Below, piece after piece: positions 13,701-23,803 of a stretch of DNA of 64,000 nt (positions are counted from its first letter, which is position 1; every line of letters begins with the position of its first letter). The DNA is taken from contig JAMAHW010000077.1 of the NCBI GenBank assembly GCA_023627715.1, positions 1 to 64,000 on the forward strand, written 5' to 3'. The notes under the pieces were generated by a model, which was given only the letters and a program-made list of their open reading frames with translations, did no database searches and was not told the DNA's origin. The translations under genes and the position numbers were made by a program. Origin of the DNA: Periconia sp. R9002. Taxonomy: Eukaryota; Ascomycota; Dothideomycetes; Pleosporales; Periconiaceae.

Positions 13701-13943
13701 ATGGTATTTGGCAGCGCTGGAAAAAGCACGACAGAAATGCTATTTCCAGCGACTACAACTCGTGGTTTTGCAGCCACAAGGCCAAATGGCGGCGGCTTCG
13801 TGACTGGGAGTGGCACTGGGAGAGTCGGTCAAGCGACGGCGACCAGCAGTGTGAAAGGCCTTGCGCGAGGCCTTAGCACGCCCAATGGGTCCATTTTTCT
13901 CTTCTTGGCATTGGCCGCAGCTTTGATATCTGTCCTTACATGA
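10762..13943 (+). CDS. Secreted repeat protein with GPI-type tail, interrupted near its 3' end
   Basis: Exon 1 is 10762-10837 and encodes a signal peptide (MGELLLLLLFLASRLTTAF). A 67-nt intron (gtacgt...aag) leads to a long exon from 10905. The N-terminal ectodomain is rich in Asn-linked glycosylation sites. A hydrophobic IYAVVTVLIVIDTSYL segment and VHIESSVLGFE follow, then a Pro/Gln linker. Six to seven degenerate ~45-70 aa units come next, with the pattern TLTPGGTI-x-GTTISL-(S/D)PSATA--NG. The frame reaches TAG at 13481-13483 (884 aa). The rest of the last unit (NGTTISLAPGATEMVFG), a Ser/Thr/Gly linker and a GPI-like hydrophobic end (GSIFLFLALAAALISVLT) continue from 13665 to 13943. They are separated by a 187-nt segment. 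Exact removal of that segment restores the frame, but no normal GT-AG intron does. The product is either truncated and unanchored, or depends on unusual splicing. Confidence 0.8.
13479..13665 (+). other. 187-nt insertion flanked by direct AAATG repeat
   Basis: The left copy of AAATG is at 13474-13478 and the right copy at 13661-13665. Joining 13478 to 13666 gives VSNGTTISLAPG, which matches the repeat consensus and is in frame with the GPI tail. The insert holds GCTAACTAACTAAC near 13508-13521 and a 10-bp perfect hairpin (GGAAGGGCAT / ATGCCCTTCC, about 13534-13558). It has no clear terminal inverted repeats. The length is not a multiple of three. It could be a small non-autonomous element or an atypical intron. 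Confidence 0.55.
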
Positions 13944-14286
13944 TGAAGTTCCTACATCTTTTTTTAATCTGTGATAATATAATGGCCTTACGACAGGCTG
14001 GGCTTACACTCCTAGCGGCGCAATGGAGTCTGAGATGGGCGAAGTCTACAGGATAAAATCGGCAAAATCATACGAACAACCTTTTGCATATATGGGAGCT
14101 CCAAAAGCACGAAGCATTGTACTTGTAAAATCATATACACAACAAAGCATTGCCAACACTAATATAACAGACAGTGTTTCCTACGCTCTAATGTTACGAA
14201 CAATCAAGATGGAGAGTTTCATAATCGTGAAAAACTGTGATCCTACAAAGCGACCACCCGACCTTCATGACTTTAAGACGCGACCT
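13944..14286. other. Convergent intergenic, 0.34 kb
   Basis: 3' flanks of the repeat-protein gene (+) and of the pyroglutamyl peptidase gene (-). The sequence is AT-rich with runs of short direct words (CATATA, AAAGCA). No gene was seen. Confidence 0.6.
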
Positions 14287-15047
14287 CTAGCGATCCTCCC
14301 AAGCGTCCACAATCGCAACAATCAATCTCTCTACAACCTTCGCCCCACCACTAACCTCCTCGTCCCCCTCCAACATGGGCACATGCAAAAAGACCACATC
14401 CCTCCTCTCCTTCCTCCTCTGCATCTCCAACAAACTAACATAATACATAAACCCACACACATACGTCCCCACGTCATCACTCAACCTCACATCCACGCCT
14501 TTCCTCCCCTTCACACCCTTCCCACCCTTACCCTTCCCTCTCCCCACTCCCAACCCCGTACAACCCCCCCGCCACGCCTCAACAACCCCCTCAAGCTCCA
14601 CCCCCGAAACCAACACATCAGCCCCCTCCTTCTTCCCTCCAAACCACATCCGATTCTCTCCCCTCGTCACCACCTTCCTTTCCACATCAGGGATCTCATG
14701 ATACCCCTCCCGCCGCGCACTCTTCTCAACAGCGAAGTACTCTCTATCGACCGCGAGGCCGATGTGTAAAACAATGTCTGGGTCGTGTTGCGCGATTAAA
14801 GAGGGGATTTGCGTGTGGATTGCGTGGTATGCGGCGGGGATGTAGGATGGTGGGGTGATGAGGGTTATGGGGGTGTGGGTGGTGGATTGGAGGGTTGGCG
14901 GGAGGTGGAGGGTCAGGAGGTAAGAGGGGTTGGTTTTTATGTCGAGGAAGGGCTGCGCGGGGGGTTAGTTGGGGGTAAGAGTTCATGGAGCGATGGATGG
15001 GGGCGTACACCGAAACCGGTTACGAGGACTTTGATTGGAGTGGTCAT
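14287..15047 (-). CDS. Pyroglutamyl peptidase I (pyrrolidone carboxyl peptidase, family C15)
   Basis: Two exons, 15009-15047 and 14287-14952, are joined across a 56-nt intron (gtacgc...gcag) to give 234 aa. The protein begins MTTPIKVLVTGFG, and the splice joins it to PFLD. This reconstitutes the family's N-terminal TGFGPF signature. Catalytic-triad candidates are E89 (FAVEKSARR), C179 (DDVGTYVCGFMYY) and H203 (VFLHVPML). Their order and spacing match the C15 Glu-Cys-His triad. The enzyme removes N-terminal pyroglutamate from peptides and is usually cytosolic. The length is close to the usual 200-230 residues. A Gly/Lys-rich insert (GVGRGKGKGGKGVKGRKGV) lies between the Glu and Cys regions and is longer than I would expect. 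The start is fixed by the signature. Confidence 0.9.
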
Positions 15048-15542
15048 TATTCCTGGTTGTTGTTTTTCGTACTTGATTGGTATGCTGGTTTTTAGAGACT
15101 TGTGTGTGTGTGTGTACTTTAGAATTATCAGCGTGAGTATTACTACAATTGTGGTGGTTCTGACTCATAATTTCGGAGGATGCAAGTATTCCTCTCGCCC
15201 TGGGGCGTGGTTCTTAGGGCTTACGATCTCACCGGCTCATCCAATTGAGATTTCCTACGTTAGCTTTATGTTGAAAAATGGAGGTGAATTTGGATTTCAA
15301 CGCCGGTGAAACAATTATGCTGAATATGTGAGGACTTCGGGCTGGAGAGTTATATGTACGCAGAATGAGGTCTACTTTGAGTGTACAGTAACTATTCCTA
15401 TTCGGTTGTTAACTAGGTACTATTTTAGGTTTGAGCTTCTTTCATCATCGCGCATGGGTGTGATAGAATCCAGATATCAATCTATACAGAGACCCAAATT
15501 TTTCTCCTTCATGCTTCTCGTGCAAAACCCCCCTTTGAAGCC
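15048..15542. other. Intergenic, 0.5 kb
   Basis: Upstream region of the peptidase gene (-) and 3' flank of the oxidoreductase gene (-). There is a (TG)n stretch near 15101-15112. No coding frame was seen. Confidence 0.6.
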
Positions 15543-16595
15543 TCACCAAGGCACTTCCAAAGCAACCTTCCCCATCCCTTTTCCCCCCTCGATAATCTCA
15601 TGCGCCTTCCTCAACCCCTCCTCATCCATCTTCAGAGTCTGCGTAAGATGGCACTTCACCGTCCCCTCATCAAGATACTTCGCCAACCCCTTCAAAATCC
15701 GGCCATGGCTCTCTAAATCCACGCCGTAATACGGCTTCGTCCCCAGCAACGCCCACACAAAAGTCAGGCTCTTCGCCATGAACTCCGTCCCATACATGGG
15801 CATCTCCTTGTCTTGAACGATACTACACACCTTCCCAAACGGCGCGCAGATCTTCGCCGCAGGCTCCAAATACCCCGACGTAGGCGTGTGCGTGATGAAC
15901 ACATACTTGACCGGCACATCCAACTTCAACTCCTCGACCTGCTTCACGAGATCCTCGCGATGACTCACCGTATGCGTAGCACCCCCAACCTCCTTCGAAA
16001 ACGCCGTCGTCTCCTCACGACTCGTCGTCGTGATAACGACACGCATCTTCAGCACGCGCCGCGCAATCTGCGATGCCACACTCCCCACGCCACCGCTCCC
16101 ATTCACGATCAAAATCGCCGCGTCCTCTTCTCCCTCCCGGATCCCCATCCTCTCCACCAGCGCCTCCCACGCCGTGATCCACGTCAGCGGCATCGCAGCC
16201 GCCTGCGCGAAGCTCAAACTCCGCGGCTTCAACGCCACGCTCCGCGCGTCGACGAGCTGGAATTCCGCGTTGCTGCCCTGTCGGATCGGACTCCCTGCGT
16301 AGTAGACTTCGTCACCTTCTTTGAAGTCGCCGCTTGCTGAGGCGCCTACGGCTTCGATGGTGCCCGCGGCGTCGAAGCCTAGGATTTGCGGGAGTGCCGG
16401 TGTGCGCGCGTAGTAGTCTGGATAGTCGTCGTATATGCCTGCTCTTACTTTGGTGTCGACGGGGTTGATGGAGCAGGCTTTGATTCGCACGAGGAGATCG
16501 TGGCCTTGTGGGGGTGAGGGTTTGGGGAGGCGAGTAGTTTGGAGGTTTGTTGGGGGTCCGTACTTGGTGACGGGTATTGCTTTCATTTCTGCCAT
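15543..16595 (-). CDS. MDR-superfamily NAD(P)H-dependent oxidoreductase (quinone-reductase/alginate-lyase-like group)
   Basis: Single exon of 350 aa with ATG at 16595; the next in-frame ATG is three codons later. The N-terminal GroES-like lobe carries IKACSINPVDTKVRAG and LGFDAAGTIEAVG. The linker FKEGDEVYYAGSPIRQGSNAEFQLVD follows. The Rossmann fold has AAAMPLTWITAWEALVERM and NGSGGVGSVASQIAR, the nucleotide-binding glycine motif. The GHE zinc motif and Cys ligands of classical alcohol dehydrogenases are absent, so a zinc-independent quinone/enone reductase type is likely. The substrate is unknown. The motif set resembles MDR proteins often labelled 'zinc-binding alcohol dehydrogenase family'. 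No intron is needed, unlike most neighbours. Confidence 0.9.
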   Translation of the reverse strand: MAEMKAIPVTKYGPPTNLQTTRLPKPSPPQGHDLLVRIKACSINPVDTKVRAGIYDDYPDYYARTPALPQILGFDAAGTIEAVGASASGDFKEGDEVYYAGSPIRQGSNAEFQLVDARSVALKPRSLSFAQAAAMPLTWITAWEALVERMGIREGEEDAAILIVNGSGGVGSVASQIARRVLKMRVVITTTSREETTAFSKEVGGATHTVSHREDLVKQVEELKLDVPVKYVFITHTPTSGYLEPAAKICAPFGKVCSIVQDKEMPMYGTEFMAKSLTFVWALLGTKPYYGVDLESHGRILKGLAKYLDEGTVKCHLTQTLKMDEEGLRKAHEIIEGGKGMGKVALEVPW

Positions 16596-17146
16596 CTTTT
16601 TCTTTGTCCAGTTATGCCAATTTGTTTGGATTTTATTTGTCAGTTTTTTTAAATCGCGTATGGAGTGGGTGGGTGAGTATACGCATGTTTCGACCTCTTG
16701 AATGATGTCGTTGGAATCGATGCGTAGGAGGGACTAAACGTCATACTTACATCGCATTTCATCATGGAAATTGGGAAAAAGGCCACGTGAACTAAATAAA
16801 CGAGGATGAAGAACCCGTTCATTTCGCGTGCGTGATGATTTTGATTCAGATGTAACACCGAAAATGCAGGTACGAAGTCGGCGTACCTTAACCAGGGGTG
16901 ATGTAGTGGGTGATGAACTGGAAGATCCGAAAACACCACGTCACGTGGTGTTTTGATACCACTTGACTTTATACCTAGAAAAACGTACTGCCGAAATGCA
17001 GGTACAGAGTTCTTTACTATCAGGACGCTACATTGCGTAATATATTTACTGATTGTATACTGTAACCGCCCTAGTTATCCATAGCCAATTTTATGCCAGA
17101 CTTCATACGATAGCCTGCCGATGAGTCTCCACGCCTACGTACATAC
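16596..17146. other. Intergenic, 0.55 kb, oxidoreductase promoter
   Basis: Upstream of the oxidoreductase gene and downstream of the epimerase-like gene. It contains the 23-nt inverted repeat described separately. A short direct repeat with the core AATGCAGGTAC occurs near 16863 and 16995. No gene was seen. Confidence 0.6.
16931..16953. promoter_or_regulatory. Perfect 11-bp-arm inverted repeat around a CACGTG core
   Basis: The arms AAACACCACGT (16931-16941) and ACGTGGTGTTT (16943-16953) flank a single C. The centre includes CACGTG, the E-box bound by bHLH factors. It lies about 340 bp upstream of the oxidoreductase start. A second CACGTG occurs near 16782. An operator-like role is inference. 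Confidence 0.4.
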
Positions 17147-18387
17147 TCACGCGCTCTTCGCAGCATCTAAAACTTCCCCCTCTATCGACTCTAACAAGCC
17201 GGGCGCACTTGCTTTGTACCCCCACAGCTTCTGCGCTCTATCCGCCCTGGTCCTAGAATTACTGGCGAACAGATACCTCGCAAGCAACGGCCACTGAGGA
17301 ATGTAGACTTTAGCGTCCAGCTGCTCAAGAGACAGTTGCACCGGTTTTACGTCTTTGATCACGTTGTGGGATTTCAGAATGGATGCGATGGCGTTGGCGA
17401 CGTCTAGGTGGGTGTGTTCCTGGGTGCCGGCGAAGTAGTAGCCCTGGAGTGCGAGACTTGGTTAGCTTGACTGAGAAAAAAAAAGAGCAGAATGAATCTC
17501 GAAATGGTAGGGAAAGGAGGGTGCCTTACGTCTTTATTCCACCCAAAGCCACCGCCACCGGCAACAGCCGCCTCCACAACCTTCGAATAAACAGCCATCA
17601 AATCATCGATATGCACCCAACTCCTCGTGTTCGTCCCCTCGCCATAGTACAGCAAGTCCCCACCGGACTTCACTAGCTCCCCAACGAACAGAGGAATCCA
17701 TGCACTCCACGTCTTGCCCAGCCCCTTCCCCTTACCATAAATATCAGGTGGACACATGATCGCGATATTGATGCGATCGCCGTGCGCCGCGGCCGTCGCA
17801 TGCAGAATTTTCTCAGTATTGCGGTGAATAGCTTCGTCCGGGAGTGCGCGGATCTCATCCAAGTCGTCAATGTCGGACCAGATCTTGGGATTGGGGTGGC
17901 CGAGAGAGGGGAGGGAGAGCCAGTCGGCGGTTATGCCTGTGCCAGATAAATGGATGAGATAGCCTGGGGTTGGGCGTGGTAGCAAGAGACCCTTGATCAG
18001 GGCGTTGATAGATGGTTCATGGTCAGAGTCGCCATTATCTGTTTTTGGATCCGGTTAGTGACTCGGTAGGGGATTATTTCCATGTCTGTGGGTTTGGTGA
18101 GAGATTGATGGACGTACGAACGACGACGTCGGCTTTGTGAGCTTCTTCTGTGAGAAGGTCGGAGCTGTCGTAATCCCCCTTTACTACTTTTACGTTTGGA
18201 TAGGTTGTTGCAAAGGCTGCGGGGATGGTTCGAAGAAGAGCTGTTACTTCGTATTCGGGATGGCTTGCCACTATGGTGTGAAGCACTGAGCCTCCAATGT
18301 ATCCAGTACCGCCAGTGCTGGGGACAAGGTTAGCCAGAGAAACACGGAATTGGGTGTGGAGTTTTACATGAAGAGTTTGGGAGCCAT
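17147..18387 (-). CDS. NAD(P)-binding extended-SDR / epimerase-like protein
   Basis: Four exons: 18368-18387, 18118-18317, 17530-18038 and 17147-17443, giving 341 aa with all phases closing. Exon 1 encodes only MAPKLF plus two bases. Splicing gives LFITGGTGYIGGSVLH, the Rossmann G-x-x-G-x-x-G motif at the N-terminus. Later motifs are VKGDYDSSDLL, YLIHLSGTGI, MCPPDIYGKGKG and YYGEGTNTRSWVHIDDL, all typical of extended SDR (NAD-dependent epimerase/dehydratase) proteins. A clear Y-x-x-x-K catalytic pair is not obvious; HRNTEKIL sits near the expected place. It may therefore be an atypical member or an NmrA-like cofactor-binding protein. The substrate is unknown. Confidence 0.87.
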
Positions 18388-19577
18388 GTTCGCAATTGAA
18401 TCAACTAATAGTCAGGCAGATAGGTGTGTTGAATCTGTTCGAAGGTTGAGAATCGAAGACTATACAGCTTAAACAACAATTGATGGGATGAGTGATGGAA
18501 GAACTGGTGCGAATCAACGTACCTACACGAATTTATATGTCTCAAGGCAACGTACGATTCAATGTACTTGAGTCCAGGGGTTACTGATACTATCGGTGTC
18601 ACTAATCCAAACTTACAAATCAATGTATCCACTCGTATTCAAACGTCTCAAAGTAACGTGGGACGGAATGAACTTGAGTTCCGGAGGTTTCTAATCTCGC
18701 CGATTTCACTAATCGAAGGACCGTCCCTCCTGAGTCCTGATAAAACAGACATAGACCGTTCTGGTCACCGTATCTGGTTATATAACCAGAAAAATTTATC
18801 TTGCCTGGTGAATAGTTTCAACTGCGAGAACGCTGTAGTTTGACCACATATCTGTATAGGCTATAGGGAATTAGGTCTCCGTGCATCTGTAATTATCATT
18901 GATACCAGTAATATGTATAATATATAGTACATTACATAGGAAACTAGGACAATTAAACAGCGTCTTAGTTGTTCCAAGGTTAGGAGGGGTGATCCAGTGA
19001 TCAATGAAAGGCACCAACATCGATATAGTTGATTTGTAAGCCGAACGATGTGCATACTGCAAAATGCTATTTCCCTTGATAACTACCTCGGAATCGTTAG
19101 TTGTGATTGGTGACCCAGTTTTTTACAAGTTGATTCTAGTCGCGGCTTGTATGGGTTGGGCTACTGTTTCCAGTATAGCAACCTGAGTGGCATGATCTTT
19201 AGCAAGTAAAGAAAGAATGCAAGATACTCGTAGTAACCAAGTGTAGCTTTTTCGGGGCTCTTATCTACATTAAAGCTGCTTTTTTGTGTAGCTGTGGTGT
19301 AATAGCATTGTTCATGACATTGGCCTTGTCGAACCTATTGAACCTCGCACTTTCACTGTAGAGGAGACCCGTCTGCCAAGATGGTTTTTGTTCCCATGAA
19401 GTTGTTGACAAGAGGTAAGACGTCAGAGAGTGGGAGCCACGCTAATCCGAATCAAGCTAGTCTCATCGGTGGAACCTCTACATTCGCCGACCGAAACTTT
19501 TTTCCTTACCCATCTGAATTTCGCAGCACCGCCAAATTTACGTACAGTGCTCTGCTCCACGATAATCTATTGTCACC
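18388..19577. other. Divergent intergenic, 1.2 kb
   Basis: Lies between the epimerase-like gene (-) and the helicase gene (+). It holds the diverged direct repeat at 18513-18719 and AT-rich sequence to about 19330. It ends in the helicase leader, which continues into CACC-ATG-G. No other gene was seen. Confidence 0.55.
18513..18719. repeat. Two-copy diverged tandem direct repeat (~100 bp each)
   Basis: Copy 1 (about 18513-18609) and copy 2 (about 18619-18719) share an ordered series of words: ATCAA(C/T)GTA, GTCTCAA, AACGT, AATG(T/A)ACTTGAGT and CACTAATC. Many differences are C/T or G/A transitions. This fits an old duplication eroded by mutation, possibly RIP. Confidence 0.5.
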
Positions 19578-21548
19578 ATGGGCGCCCAAGAAATCGAAAC
19601 CAAGAAGCGCAAACGCAAGCACAAGAGCAAATCCCGCGAAGAGTCTGCGCCAGAGCAGCCCACCAGCAATGGCGCCACCGAAGTAAAGTCTCGCAAAAAG
19701 GCGAAAAAGGAACACACACCCGAGGCTGATGAGGTCGAAGATGATGCGGTAGCAAGCAGCCCTGAGGAGGAAGAGGAGGCAGGAGAAGAAGCGCTTAATG
19801 AGGAACTGAAACAAGTTGCTGCGAAGGCCAAGGCAGCAGCAGTCGACTCTGAAGATGCGCCGCTCGAAAATGGCGAAGATGCAGACGACAAACAGACCGA
19901 CCTCATCCCGCAAGCCGATCTACCTTCTACGACCTCTATACCAACCGTCGACGAACCGGTAAAATTCTCCGACCTCAATTTGAGCGACCGAACAATGCAG
20001 GCAATTCAAGCCATGGGTTTCGAGAACATGACGGAAATCCAACAACGTGCGATTCCCCCGCTCATGGCCGGCAAAGATGTTCTGGGTGCAGCCAAAACGG
20101 GTTCTGGGAAAACTCTGGCTTTCCTCATCCCTGCGATCGAGATGCTGCACTCCATGAAGTTCAAACCGCGCAATGGCACCGGTGTGCTCATCGTCTCGCC
20201 GACCCGTGAATTGGCGCTGCAAATCTTTGGTGTGGCTCGGGAACTGTTGGAAAAGCATTCTCAAACATATGGCATCTGTATCGGAGGTGCAAACAGGAGA
20301 GCCGAGGTATGATTCATGTCAGGCGAGAGAATGGGAGCATAGACTGATACTTTTGCAGGCAGAGAAATTGGTCAAGGGCGTGAACCTCCTCATCGCAACC
20401 CCCGGTCGACTTTTGGACCACCTCCACAACACTGAGGGCTTCGTGTACAAAAACCTCAAGAGCTTGATCATAGACGAGGCTGATCGTATTCTGGAAGTCG
20501 GATTCGAAGACGAGATGCGGTCTATCATCAAGATCCTTCCCAAAGACCGTCAAACGATGCTTTTCTCCGCAACACAAACCACAAAAGTCGAGGATTTGGC
20601 CAGGATATCCCTGAAGCCGGGGCCCTTATACATCAATGTGGATTACAGGAAAGAGCATTCAACTGTGGAGGGGCTAGAGCAAGGCTACGTCATCTGCGAC
20701 AGCGACACCCGTTTCCTCCTTTTGTACTCGTTCCTCAAAAAGCACCAGAAGAAGAAGATTATCGTTTTCTTCTCGAGCTGCAATGCCGTTAAATATTACG
20801 CAGAGTGTAAGTGCCTCTCGAAGATGAATTGGAACTAGATTGACCATAGTAGTGCTTAATTACATCGATTTGCCTGTCTTGGACCTTCACGGAAAGCTGA
20901 AGCAGCAGGCTCGGACGAACCGATTTTTCGAGTTTTGCAATGCGAGCTCGGGAACCCTAATTTGCACGGATGTTGCTGCGCGTGGCTTGGACATTCCGGA
21001 AGTGGATTGGGTGATTCAGTTTGACCCACCCGATGACCCCCGAGACTACATCCACCGCGTGGGACGGACGGCGCGAGGCACCAGCGGAAAAGGGCGGTCG
21101 CTCATGTTTCTGCTGCCGAGCGAGGTCGGCTTCCTGAAGTTACTCAAGGAGGCGCGTGTGCCGCTTGTGGAGTTTGAGTTTCCGGCCAAGAAGATTGTCA
21201 ACATCCAGTCCTCCCTGGAAGACCTGATTGGAAAGAACTACTATCTTAACAAGGTACGTACTTGACCCTGGGTGTTTGCGCAACCATGTACTAAGACGAG
21301 AACAGTCGGCGAAAGACGGATATCGAGCGTACCTACATTCGTACGCCTCGCACAGCCTCCGGTCTGTATTTGACGTGCACAAGCTTGACCTGGTCAAGGT
21401 AGCCAAGTCATTTGGGTTCTCTACACCGCCCCGGATCGATCTCACGCTGGGGGCCAGTCTGAGCAGAGACAAGAAAGTCGAGGGGAGGAGGGCGTATGGA
21501 AGTCAACCCAAGCAGGGGCGACGACCAATGAAGCCCAGACACAGTTAA
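19578..21548 (+). CDS. HAS1: ATP-dependent RNA helicase Has1 (DEAD-box, ribosome biogenesis)
   Basis: Four exons: 19578-20306, 20359-20806, 20853-21253 and 21306-21548, giving 606 aa. The introns are 46-52 nt. The start lies in CACCATGGG. The N-terminus is Lys-rich and acidic ([20 protein letters not shown]), as expected for a nucleolar protein. Helicase motifs are Q motif ([14 protein letters not shown]), Walker A (AAKTGSGKT), PTRELA, TPGR, DEAD at 282-285 ([16 protein letters not shown]), [21 protein letters not shown] and [15 protein letters not shown] and the C-terminal [19 protein letters not shown] plus [11 protein letters not shown] are characteristic of Has1. In yeast Has1 unwinds snoRNA/pre-rRNA duplexes in 40S and 60S maturation. 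The third exon requires the second of two adjacent TAG acceptors to stay in frame. Confidence 0.96.
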
Positions 21549-23803
21549 TCTAAGTAGAGGAAAACAAAAAGTGAAGGGGCGTTTGGGCGGCTGAATCGAA
21601 ATCTGTGCGAGCTATCTAATTGCTCCAACTATAGCGTTGTTCCTTTTACGAGAGTGTTTCGTGTATGACCGTGTGCAACAGAGGGGAAATAAGCTGGCGG
21701 CGATGGTGACGGTCCGCTCGCTACCCCATAAAATGAGCTCTGAGGGGCCACACACATGCTTGCAAATGCCCCATCTAACAGTGGTACAGTGACGGGTACT
21801 AATCAGTCGACCCGACGGATGATGTCTCTAGGCCCCAAAAGCATAGCAGAGGACAGACAATCTATATGGTTCGAGGCGCTTGTTGCTACGGCACTGCACA
21901 GAGATGGAGCCGCGAACCGCTCCTGTCCATCCATATCATGTGCGCGGCTGCACAGCCCTTGCAGCTGAAAAACAATTAGGCAGGCAAGCAGGCAAGCGAA
22001 CGGGACTTTTTCCTGTGGAATCCCATTCACAGTGGCAATATGCCCAAGCAGAGCACTTGAGTGGGCAGTCGGGGTTGGGGGAGGATTGATGCGTTGGCAG
22101 TACATGAGGATTTCCATCATGGTGGAGAAACGACGCTGGGCCAATGAAAGGGTGTGGACAAGGACGTGACTTTTTGTGGGATGTGCGCGCGCACAAACAA
22201 AAGGGCAGGGAGTCATGTCGCGGGAGTGGGCCCAGGCTTCCTACCCGTGCGCTCGGTTCGGTTCATCTGGGAGCTGATTGATGTGTTTTTGTTTCCCTAG
22301 TTACGAGAAGGCTACGGACCTTGGTGAGACGGGGTGATGACGTTTCGCTCTTCTTTTTTTTTCGGGGCTGTTTTTGGGGGTGGTTGGGTTGGCTTGGGTT
22401 GGGTCGCTATCTGGCGGTGTGTGAGAGGGAGTTCACAAAGTTATACAAATCTCAGCATAATATGTTCAGTAACGATGATCGCACGAGGCATCAGCGATGG
22501 CGGTTGTTTTGTCAAGTCTAGAATTGTTGAAGCTTCAAAGTTTGTTAGGTTTCCAGGTGCCTTGCATCGGTGACCGAGCACACCAAGTACCGAAGCTCCA
22601 GCCACCGAATATTCGATTAGATTTTGGGGCTTTTGTTATAATACTTTCTTTCTGGACGCAATTGAAAGGGTATTGTGAGGCTCTGTGTTCAATGTACCGT
22701 CATCCACTGGCTGTACTGTGAATAGGTGTCTACGGCGCATGGGATGCAGGATGATGCAGGGTGCATGATGCAGGAGAGGCAGGCGTTTACCATGCCACCC
22801 TCGGCTGGTAGAAGCTGTATACTTGTGTACTTCTGTACATACGCATGTACACGGCGAGCATCGTCCAAGGCAGAAGAGAAAACGTGGCCCCGAAAAAGAT
22901 GCATACATACATATGTACATGTAGATGATCGTATCGCATCTCGTCGAGGCCATATGAGGCCATATGATGGATGCGAGGCTTCTTCGCCAAGTGAAGTACA
23001 TACATAGATATGTACAATTTGAGCATGTACCTGGATTGAATTTTGTGCTTTTGGCACGTGCAATGCGATTGGTGATGTGGAGAGGAGTCCATGGCCCTGT
23101 ATCGTCGCATCATGCACTACCCGTGGATTCTCGCAGGCGCCCGAGGGTAATATTAGGTACGTAGTTAAGTTAGGTAGTTGGCTGGACACGGGGGTCAGCT
23201 CGCTCCCTCCAGTCTCCAGTCTCCAGTCTCTCCAGTCTGCCTGCGATCGCTGCCTCGGGCCTTTGTGGGTTTCTTTACTCGAGCGTCCCCTCCGCCTACG
23301 CTAAGGGCACAGTTAGCTACAGTAAAGTTGGCTAGGGCAAGCCCGCCGCCGCCGCCGCTCTTGCCTACGCAACACCATCACCACCACGCCCGCCGCCATT
23401 GAGTAGCGCTGGGCCACTCTATTTCCATCGCTTCAGCTCCTCGAGAGCTTCAACTCTATCTGCCATTTTTTTCTTCTTCTTCATTGTCTTCTTCTTTTCC
23501 TCCGACCCGTCTCTCTCCATCACCGTATCTGGCCCCCGGCACCTGCGCCGTAGCCCGCCGCCCGCCTGCCGAACCGCTCTGGGAATAGAGGCCCAGCCAC
23601 ACCACCAGCTTCCAAGTCCTCTCTCACTGACACCCACCCAACCTGTCCCGACACCCCTCTCTTCCTCCCCGTACGCAGTACGTTAGTACGCTCACTGGGC
23701 CTTGCCCTCTCCCTTTTGTTCCGGTTTACCGTTGCAAGCAGGAATTGCACACATGTCGCACGTCCCCGGTTCCCACTTCACCGTCTAGTGTCCGCCAGGA
23801 TCA
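21549..23803. other. Large intergenic region, 2.25 kb
   Basis: 3' flank of HAS1 and long upstream region of the 1687-aa gene. Features are repeated GATGCAG words at about 22745-22780, ACATACATATGTACATG repeats at about 22830-23010, CCAGTCT direct repeats at about 23210-23240, and a strong TTC/CTT-rich tract at about 23460-23520 ahead of the downstream start. A long 5' UTR or 5' UTR intron is possible. No coding frame was convincing. Confidence 0.5.

Noticed and set aside
14023..14769. 248-codon + strand frame overlapping pyroglutamyl peptidase
   Set aside because: It is antisense to a gene with an intact catalytic triad, and its His/Pro/Thr-rich product is a shadow.
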